A program made the translations under genes and the position numbers. From assembly GCA_030619885.1 (NCBI GenBank), contig JAUXAN010000010.1:1-59503 (forward strand): a stretch of DNA of 59,503 nucleotides, given 5' to 3'. Positions 41,986-49,839 of the stretch are shown here, in pieces (within the stretch, counting starts at the first letter, position 1; each line of letters starts with the position of its first letter). This DNA comes from a bacterium (GTDB lineage: Bacteria > Hydrothermota > DG-26 > JAUXAN01). The notes beneath the pieces were generated by a model that was not told the DNA's origin, made no database searches, and saw only the letters and a list, made by a program, of their open reading frames with translations.

Positions 41986-42100
41986 CACAAAAGACACGGA
42001 GCACCACAGATACTGACATCTCTGGATCCGTTGCGCAGCATCCCATATCCATACGGATCCGTACGGACGGGTCTGTGACCGTATGGAATGGACGGATAAA

Positions 42101-42125
42101 CCCCGCACCATGATTTGGTGCGGGG
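42101..42125. repeat. CCCCGCACCA hairpin, exact inverted copy of 40754-40780 core
   Basis: Arms of 10 bp with loop TGATT. The 25 bases are the exact reverse complement of the hairpin core at 40755-40779, 1.3 kb away. Flanked by GGATAAA on the left and GTAAACACAGAT on the right. Confidence 0.85.
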
Positions 42126-42197
42126 TAAACACAGATATTTATCGTGTTAGATGTTTACCATTTAACAGAGTGAACCCCATTGCTCGATATGAATAGT

Positions 42198-42656
42198 TCA
42201 TACATCTAAATGCTTTCTTTTGGTGAAGTATATTATATCTGAGTGCTTCTTGTATCCCAATTTTTCAAATACTTGCATAGATTTAGTATTCCAGTCCTCT
42301 ATCAAACAGGCCATTATTTCAATCCCAAGTTCAGAAAGCCTATCTTCTACCTCAGATACCAGCCTTCTTGCAATACCCTGTTTTCGAAATTCAGGAGCTA
42401 CTGCAAGTCTATTTATCCAACCTTTTCGTCCATCATGCGTACCTAAAATAGAGCCTGCCAGTTTCCCATTTATTTCAGCAACCAAGAATATAGCGTTCCC
42501 TCGTTCAAGTTCGGATTCAATCTTATCGCGTCTATCCCGACCTTTTGGTTTGTATTCAAGTTGTGCATCATTCCACAGTATTATAAGTGCATCATAGTCT
42601 CCTATACAGAATTCCCTTATCACTATATCTGATGAGTTCTTATGAGATGATTTCAT
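42198..42656 (-). CDS. GNAT-family N-acetyltransferase
   Basis: A 152-residue acetyltransferase of the GNAT fold. Acetyl-CoA is bound by the loop after INRLAVAPEFRKQGIARRLV (motif A, with RKQGIA at 91-96). ILGTHDGRKGW precedes it and NTKSMQVFEKLGYKK (motif B) follows. The substrate is unknown; the layout resembles small-molecule or RimI-like enzymes. It lies 106 bases downstream of the S9 peptidase gene on the same strand, possibly co-transcribed with it. Confidence 0.88.
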   Translation of the reverse strand: MKSSHKNSSDIVIREFCIGDYDALIILWNDAQLEYKPKGRDRRDKIESELERGNAIFLVAEINGKLAGSILGTHDGRKGWINRLAVAPEFRKQGIARRLVSEVEDRLSELGIEIMACLIEDWNTKSMQVFEKLGYKKHSDIIYFTKRKHLDV

Positions 42657-42762
42657 TTTATCTCGATTATACCCTTGGCTAATTTCTCCTCATCTTTTTT
42701 TAAGCAGAATGGGTGAAAGGAGGGAATCTGCAAACTTCTATCTACCGTCATTTCTCCATCTC

Positions 42763-44844
42763 CTACTTTCTCCCTTTCTCCTTTGTTTTTTTGTCCTTCT
42801 TCAAATGTCGGTCAAACCAGCGCAGAATATGGTTCAACCTTTCAATGCGCCTGTCTGTGCGCCCTCCACGAGAAAGACCATGCGGTTCATCTGGAAAACG
42901 AACCATTTCGGTTTCTACGCCTAACTTCTTCAATGCTACAAAGATTTGCTCGTCCTGCTCGATGGCGCAGCGCAAATCTTGTTCGCTGTGGATGACGAGG
43001 GTGGGTGTTTTGGCATTGCCGATGTATTTCATCGGGGATTGGTGCCAGTAGTTTTCAAGATTCTCCCAGGGTGGCTTGTCTCCAAACTCTCTTTGAAAAA
43101 CCCAATTGAAGTCACTGGAGCCATACATGCTAATCAAGTTGCTGACACTCCGCTGTGTCACCGCCGCCTTGAACCGGTCCGTGTGCCCAATGATCCAGTT
43201 CGTCATGTAACCACCATAACTGCCGCCGGTGACGCCCATCCTTTTGGCATCAATATATGGTTTTTGCTGGACGAAATCAACCCATGTCATCAAATCGTCG
43301 TAATCCGCTGTGCCCCAGTTGTTCCAGATGGCTTTAGAGTGTTCCTCACCGTATCCTTGCCCACCGCGTGGATTGCAGAAATAGACGACATAGCCGTGTG
43401 CAGCCAGATAGTAGAACTCGTGCATAAAGAAGTTGCCATACTGCACCCGTGGTCCACCGTGAATTTCCAGAATCGAAGGGTATTTTTTCGATTTGTTAAA
43501 GTTAGGCGGTTTGAGAATCCAACCCTGCAAATCGTTGCCTGCAGCGCCTTTGAACCAAACTTCCTCTATTTCCCCAAGATCCTGAGTCCGCAGCAGATTC
43601 TCGTTGATGTGTGTCAGTTTGCGTGGGCGTCCAGTGGCTAACTCTTTCACCCAGATCTGTCCAGGGTCGGTCATATTGGCATAGAAATAGGCGAATCTTG
43701 ACTGGTCTTTATCAAAACTGATATAACCCACGACTCCCTTGTCCCCGATCAGTGTTTGTAAACTTCGCACCAAATCTGATTTGGTACGGGGTTTACCGCC
43801 ATCAAGAACCACTGATTTAAGAACGGTATTCCCGTGCTGTGATACCTGAAAATAGAGCCTACTCCCGTCATTCGACCAGATAGGCGGCACCGTCGGCAGA
43901 CCACCCGGCAGATCATTGATGGTATCGCTCGACACATTAATATCAAACTTCTCTGTCAGATTTTTTGCCTCTTTGCTGCCGTCCGCCGGGACAACCCACA
44001 GACAAATGTTCTTCCACCACTGCCCTCGTCCCTCTCGCCCTAAATACGCCAGCCATTTTCCATTTAGTGAAAAAGTGGGATAGCCTTTTGGCCCTAAAGG
44101 CGTCTCAATCTTGCGGAGTTTTCCACCCTCTGCCGGAATAACAAACAGGTCTTCTGCCTCTGGGTCGAGATCAGGGTCTTTACTACGGTTAGAACCTAAG
44201 ACGATTCTCTTTCCGTCCGGTGACCAGCTTGGAGACCACTCGTCGTAGATATCACTGTCAGTCAATTGCTTGGCTTTGCCTGTGCGGGCATCAATCGTCC
44301 AGATATGCCAGCGTTCTTTTGGCAAAAATCCCTTTCCATCTTCTTTATAGAAAACGCGACTGATGTGACGCGAAACGACGCCCAGTTTTTTCTTTCGTTC
44401 GTCTTTCTCCCGTTCGATGGCATCTTTGTCTTTTTTACGAAACTGACAGACAAGGTATTTCCCGTCGGGGGACCATTCAAACCCGCTGAACTCGCCTTTC
44501 AGGTTAGTGAGCGTTCGCGCTTCTCCGCCGTGAAAGGGGATTATGTAAATTTGCGGCTGCTTTTCATCATCTCGATTGGAAAGGAGGGCAATCTCATTAC
44601 CATCGGGTGACCATCTGGGTTGGCTATATACTTGATTACCATAAGTGAATTGCCGGGTACGCCCTCCATCAGTGGGCACGACCCATAGGTTGGAGTATTT
44701 TTTCTTGGTCTTTTTATCCACCCGCTGTACGCAAAAGATTAAGTGGCGTCCATCCGGCGAGATTTCGCAACTGGTAATCAGTTTAAAACGATACAAATCT
44801 TCCGCTGTGATACGATGCTTTTTTCGTGTTAACATATTCTCCAC
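42763..44844 (-). CDS. S9-family prolyl oligopeptidase/acylaminoacyl peptidase
   Basis: A 693-residue cytoplasmic peptidase. The N-terminal propeller (TolB-like WD40 blades: PRWSPDGNEIALLSNRDD, FEWSPDGKYLVCQF, PSWSPDGKRIVLGSNR) covers about 40-400. The C-terminal alpha/beta hydrolase has GGSYGGYMTNW with Ser542, Asp623 (HSEQDLR) and His655 (EPHGLSRGG), a full catalytic triad. Such enzymes trim short or N-acylated peptides. Within the propeller, residues PRTKSDLVRS (bases 43758-43796) are encoded by a decayed copy of the CCCCGCACCA hairpin. GGTGGAG precedes ATG 44844. The codon use and GC are somewhat higher than in neighbours. Confidence 0.95.
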   Translation of the reverse strand: MENMLTRKKHRITAEDLYRFKLITSCEISPDGRHLIFCVQRVDKKTKKKYSNLWVVPTDGGRTRQFTYGNQVYSQPRWSPDGNEIALLSNRDDEKQPQIYIIPFHGGEARTLTNLKGEFSGFEWSPDGKYLVCQFRKKDKDAIEREKDERKKKLGVVSRHISRVFYKEDGKGFLPKERWHIWTIDARTGKAKQLTDSDIYDEWSPSWSPDGKRIVLGSNRSKDPDLDPEAEDLFVIPAEGGKLRKIETPLGPKGYPTFSLNGKWLAYLGREGRGQWWKNICLWVVPADGSKEAKNLTEKFDINVSSDTINDLPGGLPTVPPIWSNDGSRLYFQVSQHGNTVLKSVVLDGGKPRTKSDLVRSLQTLIGDKGVVGYISFDKDQSRFAYFYANMTDPGQIWVKELATGRPRKLTHINENLLRTQDLGEIEEVWFKGAAGNDLQGWILKPPNFNKSKKYPSILEIHGGPRVQYGNFFMHEFYYLAAHGYVVYFCNPRGGQGYGEEHSKAIWNNWGTADYDDLMTWVDFVQQKPYIDAKRMGVTGGSYGGYMTNWIIGHTDRFKAAVTQRSVSNLISMYGSSDFNWVFQREFGDKPPWENLENYWHQSPMKYIGNAKTPTLVIHSEQDLRCAIEQDEQIFVALKKLGVETEMVRFPDEPHGLSRGGRTDRRIERLNHILRWFDRHLKKDKKTKEKGRK
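43758..43796. repeat. Decayed CCCCGCACCA hairpin inside the S9 peptidase gene
   Basis: Arms GTAAACTTCGCACCAAATC and GATTTGGTACGGGGTTTAC around one base, pairing except for a few mismatches. The inner part CGCACCAAATC matches the intergenic hairpins, and the outer GTAAAC matches the flank of 42101-42125. It stays in frame, encoding GKPRTKSDLVRSLQ. Confidence 0.75.
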
Positions 44845-44882
44845 CTTTATGTTTCGTATTTGTTATTTTTCCATCAGTAAAT

Positions 44883-44911
44883 GTTATATCATAATTCGCA
44901 TAGTATGTCAA
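44883..44911 (-). promoter_or_regulatory. Promoter of the S9 peptidase gene
   Basis: TTGACA 44911-44906, a 17-base spacer, then TATAAC 44888-44883, read on the minus strand. Start codon at 44844 with a GGTGGAG ribosome site between. Confidence 0.8.
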
Positions 44912-44947
44912 GTAGTGTAGATGGTTCAATGTGCAGGTATCCAGGGC

Positions 44948-45841
44948 TCACTTTCTGATAAGGTGGATCCAGGCTAACCAAAAAGCACCGACGAGAATTA
45001 CGCAGCCTCCAAACAGTTCTTTTCCAGCCGGCAACTTTCCAAAAACTAAGTAGGCAAGGGGTAGAACGAATAGAGGTTGTACTGTCCTGACCATACTTGA
45101 GCGCGAGAGATCCCAATAACGATACGATCGAAAGGTCAGAAGAAAACTTGCGCAGGGACCTAAAAAAGCACCCAATAGGGTAATGTACCAATAAGATGCT
45201 TCAACGTGAAAGTCGATCTTACCCCTAAGAAGAGCCCAAAGCATGATGACCACCGCCCCGATGCCGACTCTGTAAACTACAAGAATGTTCGGATGTATTT
45301 CATGCACCCTTGCTTTGGCTATCAACATTTGCACAGCGACTGCAATGCAGGCAAGAAGCGTAAGGATTATGCCAATGCCTACGATATCCCATCTGCCAAT
45401 GGTACTTAGACAGCCGCCGAGGATCATGACTGTAACAGGAGCAATCTCTTTTATTGACATTCTCTCTCTCAAAAGGAGCACGCTGAGCACGATGGTTAGC
45501 ACGGATTGAAACCGCCACAAGAATGCTGCAAAAGATGGGTCCAGTCGGGCAAGCCCGGTCCAGGCTAAAATCATTGCTGCACCGGTTGCCAGCCCCATTA
45601 ACACTACGTTCCTAATATCACGTGAAGATAATGCCATCTGCCGCCACTGGCCGCAGCTAAGAACGATAAGGAGTGAATAAACAACTGCGGCAGTCGTCCA
45701 GACCAAACTGAACGTTACAGGATTAAACCCTTTCAGCCCGTACTTAGCCGTGACAAAGTTTGTGGAGACAAGAATGGTACCTCCCAAGGAATAAAGGAAC
45801 CCCTTGAGGTAATTACTTCGAGTCTGGATATCTGGACACAT
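44948..45841 (-). CDS. EamA-family (DMT) transporter
   Basis: A 297-residue inner-membrane protein with about ten hydrophobic helices in two EamA halves. The typical pattern is LARLDPSFAAFLWRFQSVLTIVLSVLLLRERMSIKE in half one and VRTVQPLFVLPLAYLVFGKLPAGKELFGGCVILVGAF in half two. DMT transporters export metabolites or drugs; the substrate is unknown. The start overlaps the terpenoid-cyclase-fold gene by 29 bases, so the two are linked. It ends 37 bases before the S9 promoter. Confidence 0.9.
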   Translation of the reverse strand: MCPDIQTRSNYLKGFLYSLGGTILVSTNFVTAKYGLKGFNPVTFSLVWTTAAVVYSLLIVLSCGQWRQMALSSRDIRNVVLMGLATGAAMILAWTGLARLDPSFAAFLWRFQSVLTIVLSVLLLRERMSIKEIAPVTVMILGGCLSTIGRWDIVGIGIILTLLACIAVAVQMLIAKARVHEIHPNILVVYRVGIGAVVIMLWALLRGKIDFHVEASYWYITLLGAFLGPCASFLLTFRSYRYWDLSRSSMVRTVQPLFVLPLAYLVFGKLPAGKELFGGCVILVGAFWLAWIHLIRK

Positions 45842-46916
45842 TTTCCGCTACTCTTTTTACAATGAGATACACCATTAAAGTTATCCATCTGCTTGGTAAC
45901 TCTTTTTGACCAAAGTCGAAATCAGACCAAACTTTGTGGATAGATTCTGCGTAGAAATATCCATTTTTATCTTGCTTTGAAATGAGTAAATCTATCATTG
46001 CGCCTATTCTGGGGTCGTTTCTTGTAAACCCTGTTAGAAATCTCGGGTGGGGCATTAAACCCAGCTTTCGCTGTTGAATTTGTGGAGGTTCCATCCCCAT
46101 CCTTTGGGCGGGGCTCTCTAACTGGGTAAACTCAAACTGGGAGAGGATGTCTAAATATTTCAAGATTCGATAATCGGTAAAGGGATATTTGAGTTTCTCC
46201 CAGCCTTTGCCGATTTGGGAGTTATGGCCAGCATATTTTATCTTTTCTCTATTTTCCCAGCACTTGAGCAGAAATTCTGCACTCCTTCTGGCAATTTTAC
46301 TATTCTTAAGTTCAGGATTTTGGGCTAATGCACCCAAAACACACAGTGTTGCAAATGCGCAACTCGGTTCTCGTTCTCTTGGTCTACCAGGTTGCCCTGT
46401 ATTTTTGCACCAAAAACCACCATCGAGACGCTTTCGCTGTACGAGCCACTCATAAGCTTTCTTCAATCTTGGGTCAGCAGTGTATCCTGACTTTGCCAAC
46501 GATTCGGTTAAGATGCCAGTGAAACAATCATACGGTTTGGGTGGAGGCGCGCAACCAAAGCCTCCGCAAGAAAGCTGTGTACTGAATACATATTCACAGG
46601 CATGGGCAATTTTTCTGTTTTCTTTTCTAAAGCCAAAATCAGCCAGCAAACTTAGTAACCAGAATGTGGTATCTTTCTTAGGCCACCAGGTATAGATATC
46701 CTTGGGAGTCCCCCAGTATCCATCTTTATTCTGTTTATCAAAAATTCGTTTAACCAACTTGTATTTATAAACTAATTTTTCAGTTGCAACAACCTCTTTA
46801 TCTTCCCTTTCCCTGCCTAAAAGATCTATCAGGGTTCGATATTTTACAAAAGGTTCCCCACCAAGAAGCCAATTGATAGGCGTTAACTCTAAAAATCTTT
46901 TCAATTTGTCCACCAT
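45813..46916 (-). CDS. Terpenoid-cyclase/prenyltransferase-fold (alpha-toroid) protein
   Basis: A 367-residue soluble protein with alpha-alpha repeats of the squalene-cyclase/prenyltransferase type (FDKQNKDGYWGTP, YVFSTQLSCGGFGC, VQRKRLDGGFWCK, ISKQDKNGYFYAE). The DxDD cyclase motif is not seen, so terpene cyclisation is doubtful. Related proteins are often annotated loosely as prenyltransferase or as a NifH-like name, without known function. GAAAGGGGATAG precedes ATG 46916. It heads an overlapping pair with an EamA transporter. A promoter lies at 46981-47009. Confidence 0.65.
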   Translation of the reverse strand: MVDKLKRFLELTPINWLLGGEPFVKYRTLIDLLGREREDKEVVATEKLVYKYKLVKRIFDKQNKDGYWGTPKDIYTWWPKKDTTFWLLSLLADFGFRKENRKIAHACEYVFSTQLSCGGFGCAPPPKPYDCFTGILTESLAKSGYTADPRLKKAYEWLVQRKRLDGGFWCKNTGQPGRPREREPSCAFATLCVLGALAQNPELKNSKIARRSAEFLLKCWENREKIKYAGHNSQIGKGWEKLKYPFTDYRILKYLDILSQFEFTQLESPAQRMGMEPPQIQQRKLGLMPHPRFLTGFTRNDPRIGAMIDLLISKQDKNGYFYAESIHKVWSDFDFGQKELPSRWITLMVYLIVKRVAENVSRYPDSK

Positions 46917-47260
46917 CTATCCCCTTTCTTGTGATTCGACAGTTCTTCACAAAATTCTCTTTTTAAAAAACTGTCGTCTAATGGTAACTATACAATAAAA
47001 TTTTGTCAAGAAGAATCAACCTATCTCTGGATCCGTAGGAACTAACCCCACGCCTTATACCTCCTTCAAGGGGGTCAAGTTCAAAAATCAAGGTCTCTGA
47101 AAAACCACAGAGGTCACAGTCGCAGACCCGTATGGGAGACATCAGAGGACACAGAGCGAGATTCAACCTCTGTGTCCTCCTATACCCCACAGAACCATGT
47201 GGGTGGAAGGGGATTTCTTTTTTCTGCGTTCTTTGTGTTCTCTGTGGTTTCCTTTTTTCC
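46917..47260. other. Divergent intergenic spacer with repeats
   Basis: No gene is seen. It holds the minus promoter at 46981-47009. It also has a CTCTGGATCCGTAGGAAC unit near 47028 and GTCGCAGACCCGTATGGG at about 47119. Scaffold text (CCACAGAGGTCACAG, GGACACAGAGCGAG, CTCTGTGTCCTCC) and a small CCCAC/GTGGG hairpin at 47186-47203 complete it. TGTGTTCTCTGTGGTTTCC runs into the HD-GYP promoter. Confidence 0.65.
46981..47009 (-). promoter_or_regulatory. Promoter of the alpha-toroid/EamA genes
   Basis: TTGACA 47009-47004, a 17-base spacer, then TACCAT 46986-46981, read on the minus strand. AGGTTGATTCTTC lies directly upstream, like the flank at 6213-6224. Confidence 0.6.
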
Positions 47261-47290
47261 TTGACAAGTTTTTTTTTATTTTCATATATT
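47261..47290 (+). promoter_or_regulatory. HD-GYP gene promoter, predicted leaderless
   Basis: TTGACA 47261-47266 with a -10 at 47283-47288 (CATATA) or 47285-47290 (TATATT). Either puts the start of transcription at or next to ATG 47295. No ribosome site is present. Confidence 0.65.
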
Positions 47291-47294
47291 GAGT

Positions 47295-48533
47295 ATGATC
47301 AATAAGATACTATACATCTTAGGGCTCGGTGTTATAGCGGTCTCAGTAATCTTTTTTAACCAAATTACATTCGCTCCACTTCCCTTTTTCCTAATCATCG
47401 CTCTAACCGCTATCATGGAGATATTCCCTGTCTATGTCTTTGCCGATAGAAAGTTGAGAACGGTCTTTATTCCGATTTTTACAGGAGGAATGATATTCGG
47501 TCCTTTATATCTCTGTTTGCTCATAACCCTTGTGGGATTCATTGATCTGATGAAACATCAGAAATATTTAGCTTCTAAGCTTTCGGAGATGTTGATTGTC
47601 TTCTTTCCTGTAGGGCTCTTCCCCTTCGTTTTCAAAGTTGATTTTTCCAGAATCAGAGGATTTGATGTTTTAGTTCCATTTCTTTCACTCATCGCTTTCT
47701 TTGTGCTTGAAATCATCATAGGAACTATACGCATGTTGGCTGAAGGCGAACCGAACAAAAAGGATTTCTGGGTGCGTGTCTTTGATGAGATCATTCTTGC
47801 CTATATACTCTTCACGCTTCTTACCTTCTTGTTCTCACTTACGGCACTCAATCTTGAGATACTCGAGATCTCACTCTTCTCCTTCTTGCTTCTCGCATAC
47901 CATGCAATCTTAATCATTCTGAATAGAGAACGGCTCATTCAGTATGACCTGGTTACAGCCACAGCAAAAGCCATAGATGCAAGAAATGAATATATGGTAG
48001 GACATTCAGCGTCGATAAAAAGATATGCGATTGCCATTGCAAAAGAGATGAATTTTGCACCGAGGGATATTGAAAAAATTGCATTTGTGGCTCAATTGCA
48101 TGACCTTGGTAGAATGGATGTAGAGAATGTTGTCGTTGGTAAGAAAAGCAAATTATCCAAAGCTGAGTATAGAGGTGTGAAGGAGCATGTTTTAACTTCT
48201 GAGAAATTCGTACGAGATACAAAACATTTCAACGGGTTTACCAAGATAGTGAGACACCACCACGAGTTTTACAGTGGGCTCGGCTATCCAGACGGTTTAA
48301 AAGCCGAGGAAATTCCTATTGAATCGAGAGTCATTGCAGTGGCTGATGCGTTCGACGCTATGACCAAACCGAGACCACATAGAAAGACAAAATCTTATGA
48401 GGAGGCACAAAAAGAACTATGCAACTACTCAGACACCCAGTTCGACCCGGAAGTTGTCAACGCTTTCCTGCGGGCATGGGAGAAAGGGATAGGAAAACAA
48501 TCTGAACCTTATGCCTACATATTAGGATATTAA
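47295..48533 (+). CDS. HD-GYP phosphodiesterase with membrane sensor
   Basis: A 412-residue protein. Seven to eight hydrophobic segments fill residues 1-210. An HD-GYP domain follows (about 215-400) with His269-Asp270 (LHDLGRMD), HHHEFYSGLGYPDGL at 321-335 and the RVIAVADAFDAMTKPRPH block. HD-GYP proteins break down cyclic di-GMP or related dinucleotides. ATG 47295 is preferred over the in-frame TTG at 47289, which overlaps the -10. Its end overlaps the cDPG-synthase-like gene tail by 12 bases. The membrane part resembles a MASE-type sensor. Confidence 0.92.
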   Translation: MINKILYILGLGVIAVSVIFFNQITFAPLPFFLIIALTAIMEIFPVYVFADRKLRTVFIPIFTGGMIFGPLYLCLLITLVGFIDLMKHQKYLASKLSEMLIVFFPVGLFPFVFKVDFSRIRGFDVLVPFLSLIAFFVLEIIIGTIRMLAEGEPNKKDFWVRVFDEIILAYILFTLLTFLFSLTALNLEILEISLFSFLLLAYHAILIILNRERLIQYDLVTATAKAIDARNEYMVGHSASIKRYAIAIAKEMNFAPRDIEKIAFVAQLHDLGRMDVENVVVGKKSKLSKAEYRGVKEHVLTSEKFVRDTKHFNGFTKIVRHHHEFYSGLGYPDGLKAEEIPIESRVIAVADAFDAMTKPRPHRKTKSYEEAQKELCNYSDTQFDPEVVNAFLRAWEKGIGKQSEPYAYILGY

Positions 48534-49838
48534 GAAATCCCCAAGCACATCTTCTAAATCTGGCTTCCCAATCTCTTTCAGTTCATAGTGTAACCTGACA
48601 GTAGGTTTGTTCAATTTCAAAACTTTACCCAGATCTATGGGGGTAGCAGCTAAGACCACATCACAGGGGGTCCCATTTATCGTAGCTTCCAGGTCTTTAA
48701 TATGCTGTTCACCGTAACCCATCGCTGGTATGAGGTTTTCAAGGTCTCTATATTTCACAAGGGTCTCTTTAATAGTGCCCACAGCATAGACTTCAGGGTT
48801 CACAATCTCCTCTGCGCCAAATCTTTTCGCAGCGACTATCCCTGCACCATATTTCATACCCCCATGGGTGAGGGTAGGACCATCCTCTACTACCACAACC
48901 TTCTTCCCTCGTATCATATTTTCATCGACGAATATGGGTGAGGCAGCCTCAATAACTCTGGCACCCTTATTGATAGCCTTAATATTCCCCTTCACCATCT
49001 CTACATCTTCTGCCTTTGCAGTATCAACCTTGTTGATAATAACTACATCCGCCATACGCAAGTTGGTTTCACCGGGGTGATAAGCGAGTTCATCACCCGG
49101 ACGATGGGGGTCCACAACCACGATATTTAGGTCTGGTCTATAAAACGAAAAATCATTATTCCCACCATCCCATACTATTATGTCCGCTTCCTTTTCTGCC
49201 TCTTTCAAAATTCTACCATAGTCACACCCAGCATAGACCACCGTCTGATTCCTAATATGAGGTTCATACTCCTCTCTCTCTTCAATCGTTACCTTATGCT
49301 GATCGAGGTCTTCTACTGTCTCGAACCTCTGCACGATCTGCTCTTTTAAATCTCCATAAGGCATAGGATGACGTATGACAACAGTTTTCTTTCCTTTATC
49401 TTTTAGAATCTTACACACCCTTCTTGTTGTCTGGCTTTTTCCACTCCCTGTTCTCACGGCACAGATTGAAATGACAGGTCTTTCAGATTTTATCATTGTA
49501 GAATTTGGACCCAAAAGGAGATAATCTGCACCGCAACTGAGCACCTGTGCGGATTTATGCATAACATAACTATATGGCACATCACTGTATGCAAAGACTA
49601 CAACATCAACCCCATTATCCTCTATCAGATGTGGAAGTTGGTCTTCTGGGTAGATTGGTATACCGTTTGGATAGAACCTTCCAGTAAGTTCTTTCGGATA
49701 TACTCTTCCTTCTATATTAGGAACCTGGGTTGCGGTGAAGGCAACCACCTCATATTCTTCATTATCTCTGAAATATACATTGAAATTATGAAAATCTCTG
49801 CCCGCTGCCCCCATTATTATGATTTTTTTCTTTCTCAT
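48522..49838 (-). CDS. Cyclic 2,3-diphosphoglycerate synthetase-like GTP/ATP-binding protein
   Basis: A 438-residue protein of the cyclic 2,3-diphosphoglycerate synthetase family. An N-terminal Rossmann-like part (KIIIMGAAGRDFHNFNVYFR) is followed by a P-loop NTPase domain (AVRTGSGKSQTTRR at 127-140) with VWDGGNNDFSFYRPD and VIINKVDTAKAEDV. In Methanothermus the enzyme closes 2,3-DPG into the thermoprotectant cyclic form. Bacterial members are common but little tested. Its ATG at 49838 overlaps the stop region of the P5C dehydrogenase gene, so it is translated as part of that operon. Whether it makes cDPG here is unproven. Confidence 0.8.
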   Translation of the reverse strand: MRKKKIIIMGAAGRDFHNFNVYFRDNEEYEVVAFTATQVPNIEGRVYPKELTGRFYPNGIPIYPEDQLPHLIEDNGVDVVVFAYSDVPYSYVMHKSAQVLSCGADYLLLGPNSTMIKSERPVISICAVRTGSGKSQTTRRVCKILKDKGKKTVVIRHPMPYGDLKEQIVQRFETVEDLDQHKVTIEEREEYEPHIRNQTVVYAGCDYGRILKEAEKEADIIVWDGGNNDFSFYRPDLNIVVVDPHRPGDELAYHPGETNLRMADVVIINKVDTAKAEDVEMVKGNIKAINKGARVIEAASPIFVDENMIRGKKVVVVEDGPTLTHGGMKYGAGIVAAKRFGAEEIVNPEVYAVGTIKETLVKYRDLENLIPAMGYGEQHIKDLEATINGTPCDVVLAATPIDLGKVLKLNKPTVRLHYELKEIGKPDLEDVLGDFLIS

Positions 49839-49839
49839 A

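Larger units (their letters stand above)
41771..42197. repeat. Repeat-rich spacer with promoter and hairpin
   Basis: No gene is seen. Elements: two GGATCCTGGAT and one TACGGATCCGTATGGA unit at 41802-41855, the promoter at 41957-41985, a second TCCATACGGATCCGTACGGA unit near 42052, GACGGGTCTGTGACCGTATGG near 42066, and the CCCCGCACCA hairpin at 42101-42125. Confidence 0.7.

Noticed and set aside
42946-43641. A 231-codon plus-strand frame
   Set aside because: It is fully antisense to the catalytic domain of the S9 peptidase and has no ribosome site or family motif.
43749-43946. A second small minus-strand frame in the S9 peptidase
   Set aside because: It is a shadow frame; the S9 frame has blade motifs on both sides of the hairpin.
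45813-46916. Squalene-hopene cyclase
   Set aside because: The alpha-toroid repeats are present, but the DxDD catalytic motif is missing and the protein is about half the length.
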